From contig NC_087073.1 of NCBI RefSeq assembly GCF_026151205.1, positions 10,052,411 to 10,116,410 of the forward strand: 64,000 bases of DNA. The letters are read 5' to 3'. The notes beneath the pieces are model-generated. The model had not been told where the DNA came from. It searched no databases and saw only the letters and a program-made list of their open reading frames with translations. Source of the stretch: Bolinopsis microptera. Taxonomy: Eukaryota > Ctenophora > Tentaculata > Lobata > Bolinopsidae. This document shows positions 31,727 to 41,900 of this stretch, one piece after another; within the stretch, counting starts at the first letter, position 1, and the number at the start of each line of letters is the position of its first letter. A program made the position numbers and the translations under genes.

Positions 31727-32439
31727 ATATAATGAGAACTCACTCAGGTGAGAAACCCTTCAAGTGTTCTGAGTGTTCATATGCTGCAAGACAATCAGGT
31801 CATCTTACTGAACATATGAAAACTCACTCAGGTGAGAAACCCTTCAAGTGTTCTGAGTGTTTATATGCTGCAAGACAAGCAGGTCATCTTACTGAACATA
31901 TGAAAACTCACTCAGGTGAGAAACCCTTCAAGTGTTCTGAGTGTTCATATGCTGCAAGACAAGCAGATAATCTTACTGTACATATGAGATCTCACTCAGG
32001 TGAGAAACCCTTTAAATGTTCTGAGTGTTCATATGCTACAAAACGAGCAGGTGATCTTACTGTACATATGAGAACTCACTCTGGTGAGAAACCCTTCAAG
32101 TGTTCTGAGTGTTCATTTGCTACAAAACATGCAAGTCATCTTACTAGACATATAATGAGAACTCACTCAGGTGAGAAACCCTTCAAATGTTCTTTGTGTT
32201 CATATGCTGCAAGACAAGCAATGCATCTTACTAAACACATAAAAACTCACTCTGGGAAGAAATGATTCAAATGTTCACAGAGCTCCTATGCTGCAAGAAA
32301 AATGAGTAATCCTACAAGAAATAATACAATCCACTATGGTGAGAAACTAAATTGGCAGTCCTGCAAGATGTTGTTCAGTTCTTGATAAGATGGTGAGACA
32401 TTATGATTTGGTGCCTTTATTGACATTAAGTAATGGAGC

Positions 32440-32604
32440 ATCGTCGTGGCTGTATCTGTTTGAAATCCCCCGTAATCAGTTTTACAAATAGCTATTGTGT
32501 CAAAATTACACTAGAGCGTAATCATTTGGAAACCCCCAACCCCCCCCCCCCCCCCCCCCCCCCCCTTCCCATCGGCTGAATACGTAATATGTGAACGACC
32601 CCTT
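32440..32604. mobile_element. MITE family with AGGGGTCGTTCACATATTAC ends, copy 1 (left end decayed)
   Basis: The right end reads TACGTAATATGTGAACGACC followed by CCT. The interior CCGTAATCAGTTTTACAAAT and a C-homopolymer (about 32530-32565) match the copy at 33487. The left terminal repeat is not recognisable. Confidence 0.7.
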
Positions 32605-32705
32605 ATCGTGTCTGTCAGGTAAATCTCCCATCGTGATCAAAGTATCTTTAACATAGAATTCGTTATTGTATCTGTTTGTTTAATTTGTTGTTCGTCATAC
32701 ACACA

Positions 32706-33024
32706 AATATTGGCGGGTGTGGGGAATTCAATGGTGAAATTTTACAATTTGGAAACCCTATTTTTTATTTTCAAAGTATCAAATTGAAATAGTAAATGTG
32801 TACCAAGGTCCAAGAGCTCAGTTTTGATGTATCTTACTCGCCATGTTCACTAAAGTAAACTGATGCACCTTACTCGCCATGTTCACCAAAAATTACCAGT
32901 ATCAATGTATCTTTCTCACTGCACCATTTTCACTTAAAGTTACCATTTTCGATGTACTTTTCTCACCATGTTCAGTGTTCACTAGTTTTGATGAAAAATA
33001 CTGACTTTTGGCCCACCCTGTATG
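32706..33024 (+). mobile_element. Minisatellite element, second copy, with right mariner-type end
   Basis: Same order and orientation as 28480-29065: GGGGAATTCAATGGTGAAAT, a few TACTCGCCATGTTCAC units, GTTTTGATGAAAAATACTGA, then the terminus CTTTTGGCCCACCCTGT. It lacks the left terminus. Confidence 0.7.
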
Positions 33025-33118
33025 TGTCAAAGCTTTTCTGTCGAATTGAAACATTTCATCACATGTATGCGATCTTTAATTATAACATTTTTGCTGACAA
33101 AGTATTTAAAAGCATGGC

Positions 33119-35601
33119 ATGAGCAAGTTCGAGGAGGGAGAAAGGGTCCTCTGTTTCCATGGCCCCCTTCTTTATGAAGCCAGATGCCACAAAGTAAACA
33201 CTGAAGGAGAGGTTAGTTTTATTCTCCTATAATTGAAATCTTGTTGCCAGAGCTTTTGGTTATATCACGGACAAACCATTGAATTATAAATTGACCCCAC
33301 ATCTTTAGAAAGTTGTAAATTACCTCGCACTTAAATTTTTTCCCTTACAAATTTTTTGATGCCCTAAAAAGTCAGGTCTTCTAAAAATATACTCCTATTT
33401 CCTCCAAAATTCCTCCAAAATTTCCTTGCAGATTATCAGCCGATCTGCTGCCTTTCTGGATGTGGGTAACTCGACTAATAAGCTAATAAGGGGTCGTTCA
33501 CATATTACGTTATCAATTTTTGGCAAATTTTTAACCTCCCCCCTCCCCCTCCGTAATCAGTTTTACACATAGCTATTGTGCCAAATAACACTAGCGTAAT
33601 CATTTGGAAAACCCCCTCTACTCCTCGGCTGATTACGTAATATGTGAACGACCCCTAATTGGAAGTCGACTTACAATTCATACGTGCGATTGGATTGACC
33701 TAATCCTTTCGGCTTTTATCGCTTAATCTAATTACTGTGGATTAAATATTAATAAATCTCTCTAACAAATCTCTGACTGTTTCTGTTAGATCAAGCACGA
33801 TCTCAATTATTTATGAAATATTTGTTATTTGAAATAATTATCTACATCGTTCTCTTTTTAGGTGGATCTATATCTGATACATTACAACGGTTGGAGTCAG
33901 AAGTGGGACGAATGGATCCCAGAAACTCGTATCCTTAAATTCAACGACATAAACCTTAAGGTTGGTTAAATGACACGCTGTAATCATATGATTTCTTTTC
34001 CGTTCCATTAGCAAACTGTAGAATGCTCATTTGTTTTATAGTAACGTTTGCTGAAATTCAGAAACAGACTGAACTGATAAAACACCACAAGAAAACACAG
34101 AATAGAGGAAAGAACAAGAAGATGAAATTCATAGAAAATGTCGAGTCAGAGGACGCTTTTGCCTCTAAGGTAAATACTGATCCAGACTTTGTTTTCAATA
34201 TTGTGTTATTACTTATTTGATTGTTTCCATTTCATTTGGCGGTCAACATTCGATGAATAAACCGTACCTACTGTCCTACTGGCAATTTGGCTGAAAACGC
34301 GTCAAAGGGTCTACTGAAATCGTAATTTCTGTAGAGTACACCGCGCGCCTTTCATATTCAAATTTTAAATCGCGAAATTGATCGACTATATTATTCTTCA
34401 ATCATCAATTCACTGATAATTGGGTTGACTGTTATAACAATATAACATAGTTTACCACAAGATACTTTAATTACTGCAATTTATTATAAATCCGGGAATT
34501 TAGGCCTGTCGCGGTCGAATCTTGCGTCCAGCGACCAGCTTCTATGTTATCTTAATATGGTCATGGTAATGTCATCAATAACTGAAGAAAAACACCCCTT
34601 TATTCCCAGGTTTGCATTCATATAGAACTTCCCAGTCAGCTAAAACTAGCCGTGCTGGACGACTGGGATTTAATTACGCAACAGAAACATCTACTGAAAC
34701 TCCCCGCTGCCTCTCCTGTTTCAGTTGTTCTGGGTATGTTAACCGTGTTTACTTTGATTGTAACTTAATATGACGTGCAAATTTTGAGCCGTTAATACTG
34801 TATATTTCCCAGTACCAAGATCAAATGTTTAAACTTTAACCTGTTCAACCTGTTCTGGAATATGTACTTCTTAGAATTCACATGTTCATCCGTCAGATGA
34901 GTTCAGGGTATACTCGCTGTCAGTGAACAAGACAAGTGATATAAACAGGGACCACGTGCTTGAGGGACTGTTAGGGTATTTCTCTAGATTACTGGGTATG
35001 CAGCTCCTGTACAAGTTTGAGAGACCGCAGTATGCTGATACCATGGAGGAACACAAAGGTTTGTACCCGATTTTATTAGTGATGTTGATAAGCTTCTATC
35101 CATCCCCTATGCAGTGTCTTGAAGTGGTCGAAAGATTAATACGATATAATAACCCTAGCCGGTGTAGCTGTACCTTATAAGTTTTGAAGTGGTTAAAACA
35201 GTTTTACGGTATACTGACCGTTGTGAGCGCTAACTTCATGGTTTCAGGCATGTCAGTGTGCGATATCTACGGAACTGAACATCTACTCAGACTTTTCACC
35301 AGGATCGGGGAACTCCTGGCTTTTACCGAGCTGGATAACAACGCTATTACAGTCCTACAGAAGTACATTCACCAGCTCCTCAACTTTATAGGTCCGCATA
35401 CTTACCTCACTCCTTGTGGCTGTTCGTGTTTTGTAGAATTGTGTCATTATATCAGGAAGTCAAGATCTTCTACAGTTTTAAGTAAAAAATCACATGTCTT
35501 CACAATCTGAATTTATTTCAGAAATACACCGAGGGAAATACCTGAGCGCAGAAAACTATTTCGTCGCTACTCCCGACTACTTGAGACGTGCAGCATTATA
35601 A
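33119..35601 (+). CDS. MORF4L1: MRG15-like chromatin protein (mortality factor 4-like 1)
   Basis: Seven coding exons: 33119-33211, 33862-33960, 34062-34169, 34610-34733, 34897-35058, 35248-35391, 35522-35601, with all phases consistent; 269 residues. Residues 4-65 are the chromo-barrel domain (EGERVLCFHGPLLYEA, IHYNGWSQKWDEWIPE), which reads methylated H3K36. A Lys-rich linker follows (HHKKTQNRGKNKKMKF). About 105-269 is the MRG domain (VLDDWDLITQQKHL, LGMQLLYKFERPQY, IYGTEHLLRLFTRIGELL), which binds partners in NuA4/Tip60 acetylase and Sin3 deacetylase complexes. It ends ATPDYLRRAAL, as in the family. Human MRG15 (323 or 362 aa by isoform) has a longer linker. A short upstream ATG at 33114 is followed at once by a stop. 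Confidence 0.96.
33487..33656. mobile_element. MITE family with AGGGGTCGTTCACATATTAC ends, copy 2 (in MORF4L1 intron 1)
   Basis: Both ends are present: GGGGTCGTTCACATATTACG and the complementary TACGTAATATGTGAACGACC, about 27 bp each; total about 170 bp. The interior has C-rich tracts and GTAATCAGTTTTACACATAG. Non-coding. Confidence 0.85.
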
Positions 35602-36741
35602 CCACACGTGTTAAACTTAAAACTACCCAACTAAAGTCAGAATATTTATGTTTACTCACGTGCAGATTCGCACCTCTGATTTGCTAACCGTTTGATAATT
35701 TTAATATAATATGATGCTTGCCCTACTAAACACTTGGTCTGAAGATAGTCATTGTCCAATGTATATAGCTCTAGGCTTAAGGAATCGCTCAATTGAGAGC
35801 TATAATGTGATGTAAAGCATGTGTTTTACAAGATAACTCTACAATACAAGGCAGCAAGGTAATCGTTATTATTAATTTGGGCATGATCGCTTTGTATTGT
35901 TATTTTTACAATTTAACCACGTTTGTGATCACATATTCTTTAAGCTAAGTTGTTATAGATATCAAATAATATTGCAATGATCATCGTAGTAACATAATAT
36001 GTACTGCTGATTTATTAAATCGAGCAATATTTAGATGTTTAAGCTCGATATAAAGATATGGTTGTCACTGTACAGGGTCTTATATTTGTTTCCTGCAACT
36101 TTGTATATTAGGGATACGCTTCTTTTTTGATTTCACCACTGTAGAATCCACCACATGCCAATTTTCAGCTACCCAAACAGTAAGCTTTACATTACAAAAT
36201 CTTTACTGTCAACTGATCTTACTTAACACAAATCATTTGAACTTGGCAAGGCTAGGTGCAGACCAAGCTTCAATATTTGCTGAATCTTGATCTGGGTTGT
36301 CATTTTCAACTTGCTGACAGAATTTGAATCAGTTAAAAACAATATAATATCATAATATGATATTATGACAAATATGATACTCATTGAAACAACGTTTTCA
36401 TTCATGTTTAAAATGTTGGTTTAAAAACAAAAATATTAAAAATTCTGATTCTAGGGTCAACTAAAAATAAAAAATTACATGACGTACAAATATGTTATAA
36501 GTCATTAAAAAAACGTATATGTAAAATATGTAATAGATATTATCAGTATCACCATGTGCATGTGGAGGGTCCAACAAAATTTAAAATAACGATTTCAGTT
36601 ACATACAAAAACAATTTTACGCTAAGTTCTACTTCTAGACGATTGCATACTGGTAGCCAGCTGAACAGTATATTTTGAATCTTAGCAAAGGGTCTTAGGG
36701 TCTTAGGGTCTTTGCCGGAATCTTAATCGATGTCATTGGTG
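35602..36741. other. Convergent intergenic region between MORF4L1 (+) and the SLC22-like gene (-)
   Basis: AT-rich. From about 36660, sequence matches the region beyond the second transporter copy (48010 onward), including GAATCTTAGCAAAGGGTCTT, so the duplication includes the 3' flank. No gene is seen. Confidence 0.6.
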
Positions 36742-38361
36742 TTATGTTTTAGAGAGAAAAACTTTTCGTCTGTCTTCCACTTCTTGGGCACTGTTCGGTG
36801 ACTTCTTACCTTTGGTTTCAGGTAGTCTCAGTGAAACCATCCCTGCGGAGATTGAAAGAATTCCGAAGAATACCAGAGTAGCAGACTTATTCCACGTGAA
36901 AAGGAGACTAGCTTGTGGTCCTGCAAAAGAACCTAACCGGGCTGAAATGGAGCACACAGCAGACATCTTCCCACGGTGGTTGGTGGGAGATTGTTCAGCC
37001 ACATAGAGATATGAAGTGCCCCATGCTCCCGATACAAACATGCTACCTATCAAGCACATCAGCTGCTGCATTGTCAACACGTTTTGAGAACCGAAGCTCA
37101 GGGGAATCAGCGCTAGAAGGAAGGATGCCCCACCTATAATGTTGAAGGAAAGCATTGTCATCCTCCGTCCAAAGACGTCCTGACCGAACCAACAGATCAG
37201 AGCAGCTGAAACCTCTGAGATCCCAGAAAATGCGTAGCTCCAGTAGATATTCTTACCAAGCTTGCCCCAGCTGAAATTAAAACCGTAGTAAAGGAAGGCT
37301 AATATTATCCATTGAAACATTTGAATCAGCAGCTGTATTCGGAGTTCGGGGAAGTGAATGAAATCCTTTAAGGTTTCGAGATAAGACGGAGGTGCAGCGG
37401 TGTCTTTCTTTGAGCTTTCCAATTCTATTTCGTCGAGGTCAAGCTTCCTACCAAACAATGTAGCTATTCTTTTCAGGCTATTCATTGCAGCAACTTTGTC
37501 ATCTTTGTTTTCCATCAGATGTCTTGGTGAGTCTGGTACAAAAAACCAGGCAATGACCGAAGCGAGCATGAGTATACCGCCAGCTACTGACAACCATTTC
37601 CAACCTTTAATAAGATATCCAAAAGCGGGAAGAACTGCAGTCCATCCCAGATTGTAGCCTATGGCCACAATGGAGCTGACTAACCCTCTCCATTTCGAAG
37701 ACACATTCTCGAGGATATAAACGTAGAGCCCACTCAAGCCCATGTAAGATCCAATACCCATAATAACTCTTATAGCCATCAAGGTGCCCGTGTTAGGTGC
37801 AGCTGCAGAGATCATCATACAAAGAGAGACTATGAAGTACCCTGCAATGACTGTTGTTCTCCGACCGAATGTGTCGAAAGTGAAGCTTCCTACTAGCAAT
37901 CCAATGAACCCTCCTACGAAGAACAGTGAGCTGAGGAGAGTGCCTTTGTACTCGGTCCCGCAGTATATATTCCAATCAACTGCATATGTGCTCCTCTCAT
38001 CCGACATATCCCAGTTGAAATCTATCTCTACGATCAGGGATTGGCTGTCTTCGAAAATCCCGCAAAGCACATCACTGTTGTAGGGCGATTTATCTGGATT
38101 TGCATCGCTGTACCTTGATACACGGTCTGTGCACAATGTACTTGTCCCAACACATTCCCATCGACTGTAAGGGATATATCCTCCGAAGTTAGGAAAAGAT
38201 ATAGCATAGGCTGTTGACAGATGTGTTGCCATAAGCAGAATGAGAATCACTAATCCTCGCCAAGGGCTTTGGCTCTGTATCTGGTCTAGAACCCCTTCTA
38301 CTGTTGATATTTTGCCTTCTTTAACCATCGAATCTGCTCTTTCCTCGATTACACTTGTCAT
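36742..38361 (-). CDS. SLC22-type organic ion transporter, copy 1
   Basis: Intronless 539-residue frame. Major facilitator fold with about 12 membrane helices. Helix 1 lies at residues 34-55 and is followed by a long Cys-containing extracellular loop (about 55-135: RWECVGTSTLCTD, DVLCGIFED, WNIYCGTEYKG), the SLC22 hallmark. The MFS signature SFTFDTFGRR lies between helices 2 and 3, PDSPRHLM after helix 6, a second QDVFGRR after helix 8, and LPETKGK after helix 12. Plasma membrane uptake of organic cations, anions or zwitterions is expected; the substrate is unknown. On the minus strand the ATG follows tttaag/gaa, an acceptor-like site. The copy at 48084 is about 97% identical outside the loop. 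Its 5' end faces RANBP3. Confidence 0.9.
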   Translation of the reverse strand: MTSVIEERADSMVKEGKISTVEGVLDQIQSQSPWRGLVILILLMATHLSTAYAISFPNFGGYIPYSRWECVGTSTLCTDRVSRYSDANPDKSPYNSDVLCGIFEDSQSLIVEIDFNWDMSDERSTYAVDWNIYCGTEYKGTLLSSLFFVGGFIGLLVGSFTFDTFGRRTTVIAGYFIVSLCMMISAAAPNTGTLMAIRVIMGIGSYMGLSGLYVYILENVSSKWRGLVSSIVAIGYNLGWTAVLPAFGYLIKGWKWLSVAGGILMLASVIAWFFVPDSPRHLMENKDDKVAAMNSLKRIATLFGRKLDLDEIELESSKKDTAAPPSYLETLKDFIHFPELRIQLLIQMFQWIILAFLYYGFNFSWGKLGKNIYWSYAFSGISEVSAALICWFGQDVFGRRMTMLSFNIIGGASFLLALIPLSFGSQNVLTMQQLMCLIGSMFVSGAWGTSYLYVAEQSPTNHRGKMSAVCSISARLGSFAGPQASLLFTWNKSATLVFFGILSISAGMVSLRLPETKGKKSPNSAQEVEDRRKVFLSKT

Positions 38362-38981
38362 TTCCTTAAATTGTTTAAAGGTTAGATATTTGTCCAGCTT
38401 GCATTTCTTATTTTCATAAATGCAATCTTATTAGCATTAACAACTGCAAAGCAAACAAAACCATTCATAAACAGGCAATCATTAATATACGAGGATTAAT
38501 CTATTTGAGATTTAAAAGTTCAGTCCACCTGTATCCTCCTATATATTAGGAAACGGGAATTCAAGGACAAGACCGGTGGAACTAAGAAAGGTTTAGGCTA
38601 GCAGACAGGGAATTTGCCATAGGCACCTCGTAATCGAAAGGAGAATTCAGGTTTGAAGAAGATTAGATGAGTCGTGATAATTGTTGGCCAGACACTGGTC
38701 TAGCTAATTACCACCTACCGTGTCCCGGGAAGTTAATTAAAGGGTAAAATTGAAATATGATATTAGTGTCTATTATACTCATGCACCGGTTAACATGGCC
38801 ATGGTTTTTAACTTTTAAACAATCAGATTAGATGATTGCTGTGCCACCCAATGATGGAAGAAAATTTTAATTCGATTAAAATTTGAGAAATCGTTACTGC
38901 CCTGATTATCCGATTATAATCAGAAGCTTAAACAAACGATTTTAGAATTACAAAATCTAATAAAAAACTTATGTTAGGGTG
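38362..38981. promoter_or_regulatory. Shared head-to-head upstream region of the SLC22-like gene (-) and RANBP3 (+)
   Basis: The 620 bp between two divergent start codons hold sequence also present upstream of the other transporter copy (TCATAAACAGGCA, GATTAATCTA) on the transporter side, and nothing recognisable on the RANBP3 side. No TATA-type core was identified with confidence. A bidirectional promoter is inference from layout. Confidence 0.4.
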
Positions 38982-41900
38982 ATGACAGGATCTCTCAAGC
39001 GGCATCCGTCGGAGGACCCAGAAGAAAGTCCTAATGCTAAACGGCGTGATTCTCCTGGGGCCGCAGAACCCCCCACCGCCGCTGCCCCTACAGAAGCATC
39101 CCCTACCACTGAGAAGAAAGTGGAGAGGGTCCCTGAACCCCCTTCATTTTTATCACCGCCTACTAAAATTGGGGGCGTCAGCATCACAGAAAAAGTTGGT
39201 CTATCATCAGACAAGAGTAAAGTTAATGGGAACAGCACTTCCATTCTTAGTAGTGGTTTTTCGTTAGCATCTGGATCATCATTGTTTTCTCCATCTAATG
39301 GTAAGTCGTTTATACACAATATGGTTATTGCTTTGATTTTGTCTGATAAACGACATAAATATGTGTGAAAATTATCGTGCATAGAACGTTGATCTGTTTT
39401 TTTTAAAAACCTGATCCTTAAATGATCTTTCTCCCCAGGTTCGGGCAGTTTTGCGGGCATTAGCAAAGGAACTAATATATTCGCTGCTGCATTGAGTAAT
39501 GCTAGCAGTGGGGGAATATTCGGGTCCTCCTCCTCTTCTAAAAGCAGTGGTTTGTAACTCCTAATTACTCCTAAATACTCCTAAATACTCCTTATATCTG
39601 AAGGATTATGGCACATTGATCGTGTTACCTTTTTGTCTTATTTATTGAGGAGGAATCCTGTGAATATTTTAATTTGGTTAAACTGTCAGGTTTCGTGTTT
39701 GGAGGTAACATGTCAGACAGAGTTATAGCCTCAGCTGTGAAAGAGGGCCCTGTAAAGGAGGGCGAGAAAGCAGCACAGGAGACATTTAAGACACCAGATA
39801 AACCTGAGAACTCAGATGAAAATAAGAAAGAGGAGGAAGAGTCGTCAGCAGAAAGCAGTTCTACAACCTTTGCAACCAGTTCTAAAACATTTACAAGCAG
39901 TTCTAAAGCACCCGTTGAACCGAAGAAAGTCTCTCTTAAGGAACTAGAGGTATTGACCCCAGATCCTTCGCTCTGACATGCCTCGCTCTGGAATGCTCTC
40001 AAAACTTATTATTGGAATTTCTTAATTTTATGTTAGGTCAGCCGGTCAGGGAATATGTTAATCGACTGTCTTTTTACCTCTTATACTTTTACAGGTGACA
40101 TCGGGAGAAGAAGACGAGAAGAGAATAATGCAGACATCCTGTAAACTGTACCAGTTTTGTCCAATAGGAAAGACTTGGATCGACAGAGGGGGTGGCACTT
40201 TGAGACTGAACGAGAAGGAGCAAGACGGGGTCTCTACCAGTAGACTTGTTGTCCGGTCTAAAGCAGTCATGAGGGTAGGTAGTGTTTTATGTGGTCCAAT
40301 TACATACAATTACATACAATTACATACAATTACACACAATTACATACAATTACATACAATTACATACACTTACATATAATTACATACACTTGCATACACT
40401 TGCATACAATTGGGGGGGGTCAACCTCATTTTACCTCATGAGGCCAGCCAAAAAAGGCAAAATTGGGATGAGGTAAAATGAGGTAAAATGAGGTAAATAA
40501 ATCTAGTTTTCTAAGCCTTTTTTTAGAGACAAAAAAGGTTTATTCGAAGTCATTATACTATAATTCGAGGCTGTGCATGGTCTCCCATGATATTTAATGG
40601 TTTATTAGGGGTGATGTGGTCCCTGGGAAGGGGCATTCCCAGTTTAACCTACTTACTCTCCAAACTTGGGGTAAATAAAACTTCGCATTATAATTATTAT
40701 TTATGAAAAGAAAATTGAACATTTCAATTTCCATGATCCATTAGAAATTGTTAATAGCACTTGCTAAGTTTTGTAAAGGAATTAGCAATAACTTTAGTGT
40801 CACTTTGGCAGTTGCCAATTTATGGGGATATTTCCGCATTGCATGACATGGACCATTTAAATAATATCTTAGTTTGATATTGCGATTATCGAGTCACGCT
40901 GAAACAAATTGTGTCTAACTAGACCAAATGTAAACAACAGTTGTGCATGGAACTGGATTGGATATCTACATGAATTTAGTCGAAATTGCATAGTGAAAGG
41001 TCATTTCATAATAAATTGTCTCATATATAAACTCATACTTCATACAATTCTAAGTTCTTATGTACATGTTCAATGTTCATGATTCGCTGTAGAATAAAGG
41101 GCGGTTCACAAAACCACTTTTCGTTCAAATAATTAGATATCACCTCTAATTAGTTGCTCTATAGGATCAGGAACAACCAAACAATTTTTTGTGTCTACGG
41201 TTTCGTATAATACTGACTTGGGCCACGCCCATATTTTTCACCAATTTTTAACAGGTAAAATTATAATCTAAATCGTCAATTTAGTCACGAAGGAGTTTGG
41301 AAGGAGTTCTAAATGTGTGCTCTTCTAATATAAACAGTAGGAAATGGTTAACTTTAGTCGAGGTTTCAGGTCTCTACAATGTCGGGAAGTTCCTGCAGGA
41401 ATTTGCGCATTGCGCTGAAGCGCAAGATTCACTGCGCCAAAAGCGAAGGTCGTAGAGACATGAGACCTTGACTAAAGTTAACCATTTCATACCATTGCTA
41501 TCAGAGTATGCCACTTTCAGAGTCCTGAACACACTCCTACAGCTCTTAATCGTCAATTATATGAATTTTACCTGTTAAAATATATCATCTTTAACTGATA
41601 TCAATTTAGTTTAAAACACTGTTAGTTTTAAAAAAGAACATATTACTTCACACCAAACTAACGCACAATATGATAATATAAAAAAGGAAGGTTTTCCTTG
41701 GATTCCGAATTCAAATTTGATTATATCCTGGCACTGATTATCATTTCTCGATTGTTCTCCATTTTCCAATGCAGTCAGCAAGTTCCAATTTAGGTAGACT
41801 AGGTTTTCGAATCTTCATGTTATGTTCAGAAGCAGGCCAAAAGGGGTTGTTACCAGAGGAATATCTTCTTGGAACAAGGAATTAATGAGGTCTTCATTTA

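Larger units (their letters stand above)
29176..32265 (+). pseudogene. C2H2 zinc-finger gene interrupted by a hAT-like element
   Basis: The coding parts 29176-29782 and 31727-32265 would read through in one frame (381 residues) if the insertion and one copy of the 8-bp duplication were absent. Two divergent N-terminal fingers (CPMCGAHY, CPVCAEHV) are followed by nine classical C2H2 fingers with HSGEKPFKCSEC linkers, eleven in total. Finger 5 is cut after LNR. A tandem-finger array of this kind would bind DNA in the nucleus. As assembled, translation from the ATG adds unrelated residues and stops at 29850, leaving four intact fingers. After the stop at 32265 another degenerate finger follows. 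The ATG is 1 nt after acctcag. Confidence 0.9.

Noticed and set aside
36812-38083. Several plus-strand frames opposite the transporter, repeated at 48154-49425
   Set aside because: Antisense shadows conserved only because the transporter gene is duplicated.
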